17,574 nucleotides of DNA from positions 1 to 17,574 of the forward strand of contig JAHFVB010000026.1 of NCBI GenBank assembly GCA_023264755.1, written 5' to 3'. Shown here piece by piece: positions 6,583 through 14,497 of the stretch. The position numbers were made by a program, and so were the translations under genes. The notes under the pieces were generated by a model. That model saw nothing but the letters and a program-made list of their open reading frames with translations. It searched no databases and was not told where the DNA came from. Source of the stretch: Mycobacterium sp. Lineage in GTDB: Bacteria; Actinomycetota; Actinomycetes; Mycobacteriales; Mycobacteriaceae. The stretch's first letter is position 1; the number at the start of each line of letters is the position of its first letter.

Positions 6583-7221
6583 CTAGGTCGAAGCTTCGAC
6601 GGGCCGCCACCGTCGGCTTCTCACTGCCTCCAACGCTTCGGCGACGTACTGCGACAGTGGCCTTTCGTCGGATACGGGGTGACGCAGCCAACGCTGAAAG
6701 CCGTAGTTGCCCGCAGCTAGGGCCAGGTGCACGAGTAGCCCTGGGCGGCCATCCAGCTCCGGGTCGACTCCCATTCTCGCTGCTATCAGTTCAACGATGC
6801 CGTCCATGTCTTCAACCGGCGTCAAACCCACTTTCGCCAGCTGATCCGGAGCGTTCAGAATCGCGCGACGCCACGCCTTCACGTCAAACTCGTCCACCGT
6901 CTGCGTCAGCTTCAGAAGTGACTTCGTTAGCGCAACGTCGGGAGCTTCCGTCGCCGGCCGAGACTCGATGATCGCCATCACCAACGCACCCCGCTCACGC
7001 ACGGTCGCCAGCAGGAGATCATCCTTGGTCGCAACGTATCGAAAGAACGTCCGCGGCGAAATCCCCGCGGCCATGGCGATCTCGTCGGTGGTCACGTCGT
7101 CGAAGCCACGTTCGGCGATGAGCTCGAACGCCGCCCGGTGGATGTCGGCAACGACTCGAGCGCGCTGCCGATCACGCAACGACAGCGTGCTACTCCCAGT
7201 AGCCTCGCTTCTCGAGGCCAC
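6583..7221 (-). CDS. TetR-family regulator (TetR-D)
   Basis: 212 residues. The DNA-binding domain is at about residues 18-65 (RARVVADIHRAAFELIAERG, FDDVTTDEIAMAAGISPRTF, FRYVATKDDLLLATV). The C-terminal domain carries a conserved AWRRAILNAPDQLA stretch and the WL/ALRHP region common in actinobacterial TetR proteins of the AcrR-like branch. Start is GTG 7221; no clear Shine-Dalgarno precedes it. A short palindrome lies directly before the start. It is not closely similar to TetR-A, TetR-B or TetR-C. It sits downstream of P450-A on the same strand across 207 bp, so the P450 is a possible target, but nothing in the sequence proves it. Confidence 0.86.
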   Translation of the reverse strand: MASRSEATGSSTLSLRDRQRARVVADIHRAAFELIAERGFDDVTTDEIAMAAGISPRTFFRYVATKDDLLLATVRERGALVMAIIESRPATEAPDVALTKSLLKLTQTVDEFDVKAWRRAILNAPDQLAKVGLTPVEDMDGIVELIAARMGVDPELDGRPGLLVHLALAAGNYGFQRWLRHPVSDERPLSQYVAEALEAVRSRRWRPVEAST

Positions 7222-7223
7222 CT

Positions 7224-7234
7224 AAACCCGGTTT
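7224..7234. promoter_or_regulatory. Short palindrome before TetR-D start
   Basis: AAACC-C-GGTTT, symmetric over 5+5 bases, ends three bases before the GTG start of TetR-D (minus strand). The position suits an autoregulatory operator, but the arms are short. In the rest of the 7222-7428 gap I see no ferredoxin gene, which often accompanies a P450, and no clear promoter. Confidence 0.25.
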
Positions 7235-7428
7235 CGCGTCGGCGTGGACGGTCGCTCGCTCACTGATGCGGAGCGACCTGGCAACCGCCCAACCCGTATC
7301 GATCTCATCATTGCATCGAGTCCATTCGGAGGTCGTGTTTCCGTCGGCGCGACCGGAGCGAGCGCGTCGGTCAAGACGACGTTACCGCAGGCACTGCCAA
7401 TGTGGCAGAAGGCATGCAAGGGCACGAA

Positions 7429-8670
7429 CTACCGCCCCGCACCGATCGGTGGTGTCGGGTCGTACTCGACCCGGACGGCGTCGGGTCCACGAACACTGGC
7501 GCCCCAGAATCGCGGCTCCTCTACCAGGCGCATGTTGGGCAACCGGTCAAGCAATGCATCGAGTGCTGCGCGCATTTCTGCACGGGCGAGATGCGCTCCC
7601 AGACAGAAGTGTTCACCGAACGTGAAGGCGATGTGCTTGTTCGGCTGCCGATCGACGATCCAACGATCCGGATGGTCGAACCTCCGGGGGTCCCGATTGG
7701 CTGCGATGATGCCAAGCATGGTCATCGAGCCAGCCGGGATGGTTGTTCCACGGAGCTCGACGTCGCGGGTGACGATGCGGGGCAACAACGACACGGGCGG
7801 CGTCCACCTCAGCGTTTCCTCCACTGCCCAATAGCGCAGGTCCGGATTGGCGATCAACTTGTCAGCCGCTCCGGGCGTACCGAGCACCGCGGCCATCATG
7901 CTGCCGATCCCGAGCCAGGTGGTGTCGGCTCCGGCCGGGAACAGCAACAGCATGAAGCTCATGATCTGCTCGTTCGTCAACGACTCGCCATCGACGTCGC
8001 CGTTGGCCAGAAGTGACAGTATGTCGTCGCCTGGGTCGGTGCGGCGCTCGTCGATGATCGGCGTCAAGTACTCCCGAAAGTCGTGCGCAGCTCGCTTCTT
8101 CGTATCGGGATCGTGGCCAAGAATCAGTTCACTTGCCCACTCGGACATCATTTCCCAATCCCCGATGGGAATCCCCAACAGCCCGCCGATGATCGCGAGC
8201 GGGAACTTCTGGCCGAACTCGGCCATGATGTCGGCATGACCCCGCGAACAGAATTCGTCGATGATGCTCGCGGCCTGAGGTTCGAGCAGTGACTCTATGT
8301 ACTCCCCCGCCCGGCGTTTGGTGAACTGGCGAGCCACCACGTTGCGGTGCAGATCGTGCTCCTTGCCCTCGTAGCCCATCAACGTGGGTCCGAGGACCGG
8401 AACGGTCAGCAGGTCTTGGGTCCTGCTCGGAGAGAAGGTGGCCGTGTCCAGACATGCCTTGTGCACGTCATCGTGTCGAGTCAACACGTAGCACGGCATA
8501 CCGTCGAAGAACCAAGCCGGTGCGACGCCCCCGCGGTCGTCCATCTCGTGCAGTATCTCGATGAAGTTCGGCGTCTCCATCTTCATCGGGTAGACGGAGC
8601 CGAACTGGATGTGCGACCACGCGGAGTCGACTTGGAAACTTTGGGTGGTCAGTGCTGGTTCAGAGGACAT
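7429..8670 (-). CDS. Cytochrome P450 (P450-A)
   Basis: 413 residues, a soluble bacterial P450 of normal length. Landmarks: I-helix oxygen-activation motif AGADTT at 246-251; ExxR as E285-T-L-R288; heme-binding loop FGEHFCLG with the iron-ligating cysteine at 356, followed by AHLARAEMR. The C-helix region reads EHDLHRNVV rather than the common DPPEHTRLR. Start is ATG 8670 with AAGGAG six bases upstream and a near-consensus promoter at 8818-8790. It diverges from a second P450 across 296 bp, and the two are only distantly alike. No ferredoxin or reductase gene is adjacent, so electrons must come from partners encoded elsewhere. I cannot assign a CYP family; the neighbourhood suggests a lipid or terpenoid substrate. 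Confidence 0.92.
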   Translation of the reverse strand: MSSEPALTTQSFQVDSAWSHIQFGSVYPMKMETPNFIEILHEMDDRGGVAPAWFFDGMPCYVLTRHDDVHKACLDTATFSPSRTQDLLTVPVLGPTLMGYEGKEHDLHRNVVARQFTKRRAGEYIESLLEPQAASIIDEFCSRGHADIMAEFGQKFPLAIIGGLLGIPIGDWEMMSEWASELILGHDPDTKKRAAHDFREYLTPIIDERRTDPGDDILSLLANGDVDGESLTNEQIMSFMLLLFPAGADTTWLGIGSMMAAVLGTPGAADKLIANPDLRYWAVEETLRWTPPVSLLPRIVTRDVELRGTTIPAGSMTMLGIIAANRDPRRFDHPDRWIVDRQPNKHIAFTFGEHFCLGAHLARAEMRAALDALLDRLPNMRLVEEPRFWGASVRGPDAVRVEYDPTPPIGAGR

Positions 8671-8789
8671 TTCAGGCTCCTTCTCGACGCTGCGACAACA
8701 CCTTTGGACTCGAGCCGGTAGTCGGCTGACCGCCGCGCCATCACGTTGATCAGACCCTGCTCATCGCATGCACGGGGTCGCGACGACTA

Positions 8790-8818
8790 AGGCTAGATTT
8801 TGTGGCGGGCTCTGTCAA
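8790..8818 (-). promoter_or_regulatory. SigA-type promoter of P450-A
   Basis: On the minus strand a perfect -35 box TTGACA (8818-8813) is followed after 17 bases by TAGCCT (8795-8790), which fits the mycobacterial -10 pattern TANNNT. Predicted transcription starts near 8783, giving a leader of about 110 bases before ATG 8670. The -35 box overlaps the proposed -35 of the divergent P450-B. Confidence 0.6.
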
Positions 8819-8839
8819 CGTGGCATAGACTGTTACAAT
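8812..8839 (+). promoter_or_regulatory. Probable promoter of P450-B
   Basis: CTGTCA (8812-8817, four of six consensus bases) and TACAAT (8834-8839, five of six) are separated by 16 bases. Transcription would start near 8846, leaving a leader of about 120 bases before ATG 8967. The -10 box is good and the -35 weak, so this promoter may need an activator or compete with the opposite one. Confidence 0.38.
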
Positions 8840-8867
8840 TAGCCCGTCTGCATCAGCCGGTGGGCTA
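8840..8867 (+). repeat. Inverted repeat at the P450-B transcription start
   Basis: TAGCCC (8840-8845) faces GGGCTA (8862-8867) across 16 bases, starting directly after the -10 box of P450-B. It could be an operator covering the transcription start or a hairpin at the 5' end of the leader. Six-base arms are weak evidence on their own. Confidence 0.3.
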
Positions 8868-8966
8868 CGCACCCTCCAGCGAGGGCATCCAGCCGCTGAG
8901 TTGGGATCGAATTCTGCTGGTGCGGAGCAGATCTTGCAGCTTCATGAGCGACTAGTGGAGGTAGCA

Positions 8967-10199
8967 ATGCCAATCGCCGACGACATCGCGGTGGTCCGTC
9001 CCGGTTTCGACTTCACCGATCCGGACATAATCGTCGACAGGGTTCCGTTGGCCGAGCTGGCGTACCTGCGCCGAACGGCGCCGGTCTGGTGGACTACTCA
9101 ACGCGATTGCGTCTTCGACGATGCCGACTACTGGGTGGTGTCGCGCTATGCCGACATCAAGGAGATCTCGCGCAACGGTCAACTGTGGTCCGTGAACCAG
9201 TACGGGGCACCAATGCGACTACCCGGCAACACCACACCTGAACAGCTCGAGCTAACCAAGGCGCTCCTCATCAATCATGACGCCCCGGCGCACACTCGCC
9301 TGCGAAAGTTGATCTCGCCCCTCTTCACACCCCGCGCAGTGAGCCGCCTCGAGGACGCGCTGGCCAAGGCAGCACGCGACATCGTCGCCGAGGCCGCGAC
9401 CAAGGACGCTGGCGACTTCGTCGAAGACATCGCCGCGAATCTGCCGTTGCTGGCCATCGCCAACCTCATCGGCGTTCCAGAAGAAGATCGAGCACAGCTC
9501 TTCGATTGGTCGAACACGGTCATGAACACCGATGACCCAGACTTCGAGGGCGACGCCGCGGCAGCCAACGCTGCGCTGATGGGCTACGCCTACAACATGG
9601 CCGACGAGCGTCGCAGGAACCCCACTGACGACATCGTGAGCCGACTGATCAACTCGACCATCGATGGTGAGCAGATCGGTGACGTCGAGTTCGCGTTCTT
9701 CGTGATCTTGCTGATCGTCGCTGGAAATGAGACGACCCGAAACGCGATATCACATGGTATGAACGCCTTTCTAGACACTCCCGAGCAGTGGGAGCTCTTC
9801 AAACGCGATCGGCCCGCTACGGCGGTCGACGAAATCCTCCGTTGGTCGACTCCAATCCACTGCTTTCAGCGCACGGCACTTCAAGACACCGAAGTCGGCG
9901 GCGTATCCATAAAGGAAGGTCAGCGGGTCGGCCTGTTCTACAGCTCGGCCAACTTCGACGAGACGGTCTTCGACGTACCGTACGAATTCAATGTGATGCG
10001 CAACCCGAATCCGCATCTGAGTTTCGGCGGTCACGGCGCCCACTACTGCATCGGGGCGAACCTCGCGCGCATGGAAATCGGCCTGATCTTCCACGAGCTG
10101 GCCAACCAGCTCCCCGACATCCACAAACTCGCTGAGCCGCAACGCCTTCGGTCGGGCTGGATCAACGGGATCAAAGAACTCCAAGTCAGCTACCACTGA
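8967..10199 (+). CDS. Cytochrome P450, CYP125-like steroid/terpenoid side-chain oxidase (P450-B)
   Basis: 410 residues from ATG 8967, chosen because GGAGG ends five bases before it; the frame runs further upstream without support. Landmarks: PGFDFTDPDI at 12-21; DAPAHTRLRK at 105-114; I-helix AGNETTRN at 252-259; E289-I-L-R292; FQRTAL; FYSSANFDE; heme loop FGGHGAHYCIG with Cys361; and C-terminal RLRSGWINGIKELQV. From memory these blocks match mycobacterial CYP125 and its relatives CYP142 and CYP124 closely, including GAHYCIGANLARM and RLRSGW-NGIK. Those enzymes oxidise the terminal methyl of the cholesterol or branched-lipid side chain to alcohol and acid. It converges with the aldehyde dehydrogenase gene. 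Steroid specificity is an inference from the family, not proven here. Confidence 0.93.
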   Translation: MPIADDIAVVRPGFDFTDPDIIVDRVPLAELAYLRRTAPVWWTTQRDCVFDDADYWVVSRYADIKEISRNGQLWSVNQYGAPMRLPGNTTPEQLELTKALLINHDAPAHTRLRKLISPLFTPRAVSRLEDALAKAARDIVAEAATKDAGDFVEDIAANLPLLAIANLIGVPEEDRAQLFDWSNTVMNTDDPDFEGDAAAANAALMGYAYNMADERRRNPTDDIVSRLINSTIDGEQIGDVEFAFFVILLIVAGNETTRNAISHGMNAFLDTPEQWELFKRDRPATAVDEILRWSTPIHCFQRTALQDTEVGGVSIKEGQRVGLFYSSANFDETVFDVPYEFNVMRNPNPHLSFGGHGAHYCIGANLARMEIGLIFHELANQLPDIHKLAEPQRLRSGWINGIKELQVSYH

Positions 10200-10216
10200 C
10201 CCCCGCAACCCCGACG

Positions 10217-10253
10217 CAGCCTCATCGCCAATGCGACTGGAGCGGTGAGGCTG
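10217..10253. terminator. Hairpin between convergent P450-B and ALDH genes
   Basis: CAGCCTCATCGC (10217-10228) pairs with GCGGTGAGGCTG (10242-10253): 11 Watson-Crick pairs and one G-T pair, with a 13-base loop. It lies 18 bases after the P450-B stop and about 100 bases past the ALDH stop, so it could end transcription from either side. There is no T run, which is common for actinobacterial terminators. Confidence 0.6.
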
Positions 10254-10356
10254 GACGCCGACACTGGGCAAGTCGCCGTCACCGACAAGCTTGGAAACTG
10301 CCAGCCAGGGAGCTCGGCCGCAGAGGATCGTCAGTCCCCCAGCCGAGTTCGCTGCC

Positions 10357-11829
10357 CTAGGGCTGGTATCCGTACGGCAGCAAGATGCTCTTGACCTCAC
10401 AGTAGGCCTCGATGCCCTCCGGGCCGTTCTCGCGACCGATTCCCGAGTCCTTGTAGCCGCCGAACGGCGATCCGGGATCGAATGCGTACATGTTCACGGC
10501 GTAGGTCCCGGTGCGGATCTTCTTCGCAATCTCCAGCGCCTTTGGGATGTCTGTCGTGTAGACGCTACCGGCGAGCCCGTAGGACGAATCGTTGGCCAAC
10601 CGGACTGCGTCGTCCTCGGTGTCGTACGGAATCACCGCCAGAACGGGCCCGAAGATCTCCTCCTGAGCAATCGTCATCGAGTTGTCGACGTCGGCGAACA
10701 CCGCTGGGTGCATGAACCAACCGCCGTCGAATCCGCTCGGTCGGCCTCCGCCGGTGACCAATCGCGCGCCCTCTTCGATGCCTCTCCTCACGTAACCCTC
10801 GACGCGCTCGAGCTGCTTCTTGGAAATCAGCGGGCCTATCTGAGCGGCTTCGTCGTCGGGCAACCCGAGCGGCATTGCGCGCACGGCGGCGCTGACCTTC
10901 TCGACCACTTCGTCGTAGCGCGACCGGGGCGCAAGAATCCGGGACTGGCCCACGCACGCCTGACCGCAGTTCATCAAACCCGAGAACACCAGCATCGGAA
11001 GGGTGGAGTCCAGCTCCGCATCCTCGAGGATGATGGCCGCTGACTTCCCGCCCAGCTCGAGCGTGCACTGCTTCAATCGCTCGGCGGCGATCTTGGCTAT
11101 TTCCTTGCCCACGACGGAAGAACCGGTGAAGGTGAACTTGTCTACGCGGTGGTCGGCGGTAAGTGCCCGACCGGTGTCCGCGCCACCAGGCACTATTGAT
11201 AGAACGCCCTCCGGCAGTCCCGCCTCGGCGAACATGTCGGCCAACGCGAATACGGACAGCGGTGTCTCGGCGGCGGGCTTGAGCACTAGCGTGCAGCCTG
11301 CCAATAGCGCGGCGCCGAGTTTGTTCACCGCGAGGAACAGCGGCACATTCCACGCCGTGATCGCACCCACGACACCGACCGGCTCGCGAACCACCATGGT
11401 CTGGCCGTAGCTGCCATCGCGGAACTCCTCCCACCTGACGGCATCCGCGGCACCGGCGTAGTAGTTCAACGCGGTGATTGCCGAGCCGTACTGCATCATG
11501 TCCACGATGAGTATCGGCTGACCGGTCTCCGCCGCCAGCAGGAACTTCAGCTCATCGGCGTGCTCCGTCATGATCGCCACGGCGCGAGCGATGACCTGCG
11601 CACGCTCTGCAGGAGCCAGGTGTGGCCACGGTCCATCATCGAAGGCCCTGCGGGCCGCCGCACAAGCCGCCTCGACATCCGCCGCGGCCGCTAGCGGCAC
11701 CCTGCCGACCAGCTTTCCCGTTGCGGGAGAGCGCACTTCGATGACCTCCGAAGTGGCCGGCTCGACCCACGCACCGCCGATGAACAGCTTGTCCCACTCG
11801 GTCTTGACCACGCTGTTCACGCTAGCCAT
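10357..11829 (-). CDS. NAD(P)-dependent aldehyde dehydrogenase
   Basis: 490 residues, standard for the aldehyde dehydrogenase superfamily, which oxidises aldehydes to carboxylic acids with NAD(P)+. All key residues are present: Asn161 in TAWNVP, Lys184 in LVLKPAAETP, FTFTGSSVVG at 232-241, general base Glu258 in LELGGK, nucleophile Cys292 in NCGQACVGQSR, and later QEEIFGPVL and SPFGGYKDSGIGRENG. Start is ATG 11829; its A is the last base of the upstream ADH stop (TGATG), which implies translational coupling. AGGA lies six bases upstream. With the preceding alcohol dehydrogenase it would take an alcohol to an acid. If the ADH frameshift is real, ribosomes would stop early and coupling could be lost. 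Confidence 0.93.
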   Translation of the reverse strand: MASVNSVVKTEWDKLFIGGAWVEPATSEVIEVRSPATGKLVGRVPLAAAADVEAACAAARRAFDDGPWPHLAPAERAQVIARAVAIMTEHADELKFLLAAETGQPILIVDMMQYGSAITALNYYAGAADAVRWEEFRDGSYGQTMVVREPVGVVGAITAWNVPLFLAVNKLGAALLAGCTLVLKPAAETPLSVFALADMFAEAGLPEGVLSIVPGGADTGRALTADHRVDKFTFTGSSVVGKEIAKIAAERLKQCTLELGGKSAAIILEDAELDSTLPMLVFSGLMNCGQACVGQSRILAPRSRYDEVVEKVSAAVRAMPLGLPDDEAAQIGPLISKKQLERVEGYVRRGIEEGARLVTGGGRPSGFDGGWFMHPAVFADVDNSMTIAQEEIFGPVLAVIPYDTEDDAVRLANDSSYGLAGSVYTTDIPKALEIAKKIRTGTYAVNMYAFDPGSPFGGYKDSGIGRENGPEGIEAYCEVKSILLPYGYQP

Positions 11830-12955
11830 CACCAATCCTGTTCGGTATACCGAATAACGCCACGAATGTTACTGCCGTTCAACATGTCTCGATAACCATC
11901 GTTGACCTGGTCCAGGCTGTACACCTTCGTGATCATGTCATCGATGTTCAGCTTTCCAAGTTTGTACATCGACAGAAGCAGCGGAATGTCGTATTGCGGA
12001 TTGCCGCCACCGAAAATCGTTCCCTGAAGGTTCTTTTGCAGCAGCGTGAGCATCGACAGATTCAGCGTCGTCTCGTTGGCGGCGAGACTGCCCATGGCGG
12101 TGAGGACACAAGTCCCGCCCTTGCCGGTGATTCCCAGCCACCTGTCCACATCGCGACCATCGACTTCACCCACCGTGACGATCACCTTGCCGCACATCCG
12201 CCCAAGTGTGACTTCCGCGGCAGCGGCGGTCGCAGCTTCAATGGTGTCATAGGCATGGGTCGCGCCGAACTTCAGCGCCGCCTTGCGCTTCGACTCCACC
12301 GGATCTACGGCGATTACGTAGCGCGCACCCGAATGACCGCACCCTGAAGCGCCGAGATGCCGACCCCACCGAGTCCGATGATGGCCACGTCATCGCCCGG
12401 CCTGACTTGGGCGGCCTTCGTCGCGGACCCGTACCCCGTCGTCACCCCACAACCGACGAGACAGGCAACGTCGAAGGGAATCGAAGGATCGATCTTCACC
12501 ACCGAGGTCTCGTGCACGACCATGTGGGGAGCGAACGTCCCCAGTCTGCACATCGGATAGACGTCGCGTCCCTTCGCCGTGACGCGGAACGTTCCATCTG
12601 ACACCGACGCGCCCATGAGTGAGCCCGCTCCCATGTCGCAGAGGTTTCGTAGGCCGGCCTGGCACGCGGGGCACTTTCCACACGACGGTACGAAAGACAG
12701 CACGACGTGGTCGCCGATGGCCAAATCCTCGACGCCGTCGCCCGTTTCGGTGATCACGCCCGCGCCCTCATGGCCGCCCAGCACCGGAAAGCCCGCCATC
12801 GGAATTCCGCCGGTGACGAGGTGATAGTCCGAATGGCACATACCGGCGGCTTCCATGCGAATCTGCACTTCGCCGCGGCGTGGTTCGCCGAGCTCGATCT
12901 CCTCGACCGTCCATGGCTGGTTGAACTGCCAGATCAAAGCGCCTTTAGTCCGCAA
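11829..12955 (-). pseudogene. Zn-dependent, NDMA-type alcohol dehydrogenase split by a one-base frameshift
   Basis: Medium-chain dehydrogenase in two frames: residues 1 to about 208 end in GLGGVGISALQGAVI, then the frame shifts and resumes as ARYVIAVDPVESKRKAALKF to the end. One missing base near 12331-12333 explains it: adding a T after GTCATT gives AVISGARYVIAVDPVE. The restored protein has about 375 residues, normal for the family. Catalytic zinc ligands are Cys40, His62 (with Glu63) and Cys169; structural zinc cysteines are 92, 95, 98 and 106; the cofactor loop is GLGGVG at 194-199. RTKGALIW.FNQPW at the N-terminus marks the NDMA-dependent group, which is linked to mycofactocin. Start is TTG 12955, with AAAGG seven bases upstream. 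Since all motifs are intact, a sequencing error is possible. Confidence 0.85.
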
Positions 12956-13052
12956 CTTGATACCTTTCTCGGGTTCGGTGTCATCTTCGTCGGCTCGTGG
13001 CCGAGGTGAGCTTCCCAGCGCTGATCGAGGACACGGACGCACACAGCTGTAC

Positions 13053-13832
13053 TCACAGCGGGATGAGCGGCGCCTCGGGGCTGACGAGCATCGACGTGAC
13101 GATGGCGCCACGCGGAGTCTCGGCGACGAACGCAATCGCACGCGCGACGTCCTCCGCACGCAACGTGTAGTGGTGTCTCGCGTGACCCCACGAACTCCAA
13201 TCCTTCAACATCTCGTGGAGCATGTCGGGCGGCGTGTCTTGACCCATGTTGGTGCTGGTCGGGCCGGGATGGACGATCGAGGCTCGGACTCCGGTTCCTT
13301 CGAGTTCCATCTGCAGATTGGCGACCATCGCTACCAACGCGGCCTTGGCTGCGCCGTAGGCTCCAGCATGGGGCCGCTGGCGAAGCGCCACGTCGGAGCC
13401 AACGAAGATGAGCTGACCCCGTTGCCGCTCAATCATCTTCGGCAAGATCGCAGTGGCCAAGCGATTCGCTCCAATCAGGTGCACGTCCAGCTGCGATGCG
13501 AAGGTGGCGCTGTCGACCTCGTGGATTCGACCGAAAGTCGTATCGCCAGCTCCCGCGACCAGAACTTCGAGGTCGCCGACCATGTCCGACGCGGCCCACA
13601 GGCCATCGGCCACGGAAGCCGGATCGGTGACGTCCAACGCGACAGCGAAGGCCTCACCACCGTCGGCTCGAATCAGCTCCACCAGCTCGCTGCACTTCTC
13701 CACGCGCCGCGCCGCAAGCACGACCGGGAAGCCTCGAGCCGCCAGTGCGACGGCCGTTGCCGCGCCAATACCCGACGATGCCCCGGCAACGAGCGCGGGC
13801 CGACGATCAGGGTGGGGAGTGAACCTTGGCAT
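13053..13832 (-). CDS. Short-chain dehydrogenase/reductase (SDR-A)
   Basis: 259-residue classical SDR. The cofactor motif is GASSGIG at 17-23; AARR at 40-43 suggests NADP(H). Active site Ser146, Tyr159 and Lys163 (SDV...AYGAAK) are present. The usual NNAG is AGAG (93-96), and the catalytic Asn of the tetrad is replaced by His118 in DVHLIGANRL; I recall this pattern from other mycobacterial relatives, so it is probably a subfamily trait. Start is ATG 13832, whose A overlaps the TetR-B stop (TAATG), implying coupled translation. The ADH gene follows after 97 bp. It likely interconverts a hydroxyl and keto group on the pathway substrate; the substrate is unknown. Confidence 0.88.
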   Translation of the reverse strand: MPRFTPHPDRRPALVAGASSGIGAATAVALAARGFPVVLAARRVEKCSELVELIRADGGEAFAVALDVTDPASVADGLWAASDMVGDLEVLVAGAGDTTFGRIHEVDSATFASQLDVHLIGANRLATAILPKMIERQRGQLIFVGSDVALRQRPHAGAYGAAKAALVAMVANLQMELEGTGVRASIVHPGPTSTNMGQDTPPDMLHEMLKDWSSWGHARHHYTLRAEDVARAIAFVAETPRGAIVTSMLVSPEAPLIPL

Positions 13833-14461
13833 TAGCCGACCACATCTTCCAATATTGTTGGCTTCGAACCTTTTTCAGATCCGAGGAGGAACGACGCGGA
13901 GGCCTGCAACGTACCGGCCACGCGACCGTATCCACCGTCCTCGGAACGCGCGTGCAACATTGCCCCCGAGAACAGCATGTGCAGTGTGGTGGCAACGTCT
14001 TCGGTGAAATCATCACCCAGTGCCGCTGCGATTCGACGCGAGACTTCTCGGGCGATCTGCATCCGAACGTGGTCCATGGCCCGGCCGTCGGCCATGAGCG
14101 CGACCGTGCACGCGTCGGCAAAGTGCGCCTTGTCTACGATCAGCAGCGCCAATTCCCGTAACTGCATGCTCACCCGGCATTGGACGGAGTCGTTCACGTC
14201 GGCGAACTCGGCCGTGTGCCTCATCAGGTCCAGGTATGCCTCGGCAATGAGCGCGTCCTTCGAGCCGAAGTACGTATAGGCGGTCGTGGTGGACACCGCG
14301 GCGCGCGCCGCGACCGCGCGAACCGTCAAGTCGTTGTATGTCGAAACGGCCAACTCGTCCACCGTCGCCTCGATCAGCCGACGCACGCTGCGTTCCGACC
14401 GCGGTGTCTTGGGCCGTCGCAACGGTCTCACCGTCAGATCAGGAGACCATTTCCCGGACAC
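13832..14461 (-). CDS. TetR-family regulator (TetR-B), paralog of TetR-A
   Basis: 209 residues with the DNA-binding domain at about 24-72 (LIEATVDELAVSTYNDLTVR, AVAARAAVSTTTAYTYFGSK, DALIAEAYLD) and a ligand domain containing ADACTVALMADG and HMLFSGAMLHARS. It aligns without gaps to TetR-A over nearly the whole length, so the two are duplicates; the near-identical recognition helix region (TTTAYTYF against PTTAYTYF) suggests similar DNA targets. Start is GTG 14461, without Shine-Dalgarno but with a TAATCT -10 box six bases before it, so a leaderless message is likely. It is the first gene of the SDR-A/ADH/ALDH operon and diverges from SDR-B, making both its probable targets. Confidence 0.87.
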   Translation of the reverse strand: MSGKWSPDLTVRPLRRPKTPRSERSVRRLIEATVDELAVSTYNDLTVRAVAARAAVSTTTAYTYFGSKDALIAEAYLDLMRHTAEFADVNDSVQCRVSMQLRELALLIVDKAHFADACTVALMADGRAMDHVRMQIAREVSRRIAAALGDDFTEDVATTLHMLFSGAMLHARSEDGGYGRVAGTLQASASFLLGSEKGSKPTILEDVVG

Positions 14462-14470
14462 TTGTTCAGA
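14453..14470 (-). promoter_or_regulatory. Candidate TetR operator over TetR-B start
   Basis: TCTGAACAAGTGTCCGGG on the minus strand, 16 of 18 identical to the site over the TetR-A start and in the same position relative to the -10 box and GTG codon. Internal symmetry is lower (5 of 9). Overlap with the promoter and start codon suits autorepression. Confidence 0.4.
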
Positions 14471-14497
14471 TTAGCCATCGAGGCCACCGATTGGCAA
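14468..14497 (-). promoter_or_regulatory. Leaderless promoter of TetR-B
   Basis: TTGCCA (14497-14492, five of six consensus bases), an 18-base spacer, TAATCT (14473-14468), then six bases to the GTG start codon. Spacing and -10 sequence are identical to those of TetR-A. This promoter should drive the whole TetR-B/SDR-A/ADH/ALDH series. Confidence 0.52.

Noticed and set aside
7222..7425. 67-codon minus-strand frame starting GTG three bases after the P450-A stop, possible ferredoxin
   Set aside because: It lacks the cysteine spacing of a 3Fe-4S or 4Fe-4S ferredoxin, has no ribosome binding site, resembles no family I know, and overlaps the TetR-D start region.
8944..8955. Three-codon open frame (ATG AGC GAC TAG) just before the P450-B ribosome binding site
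   Set aside because: Too short to judge and has no binding site of its own; such mini-frames occur by chance.
8901..8966. Upstream TTG extension of P450-B
   Set aside because: GGAGG five bases before ATG 8967 and CYP125-type N-termini support the later start.
12956..13159. N-terminal extension of the ADH frame (Arg-rich, about 68 residues)
   Set aside because: Overlaps the SDR-A coding region, has no similarity to ADH N-termini, and the TTG at 12955 has a good binding site.
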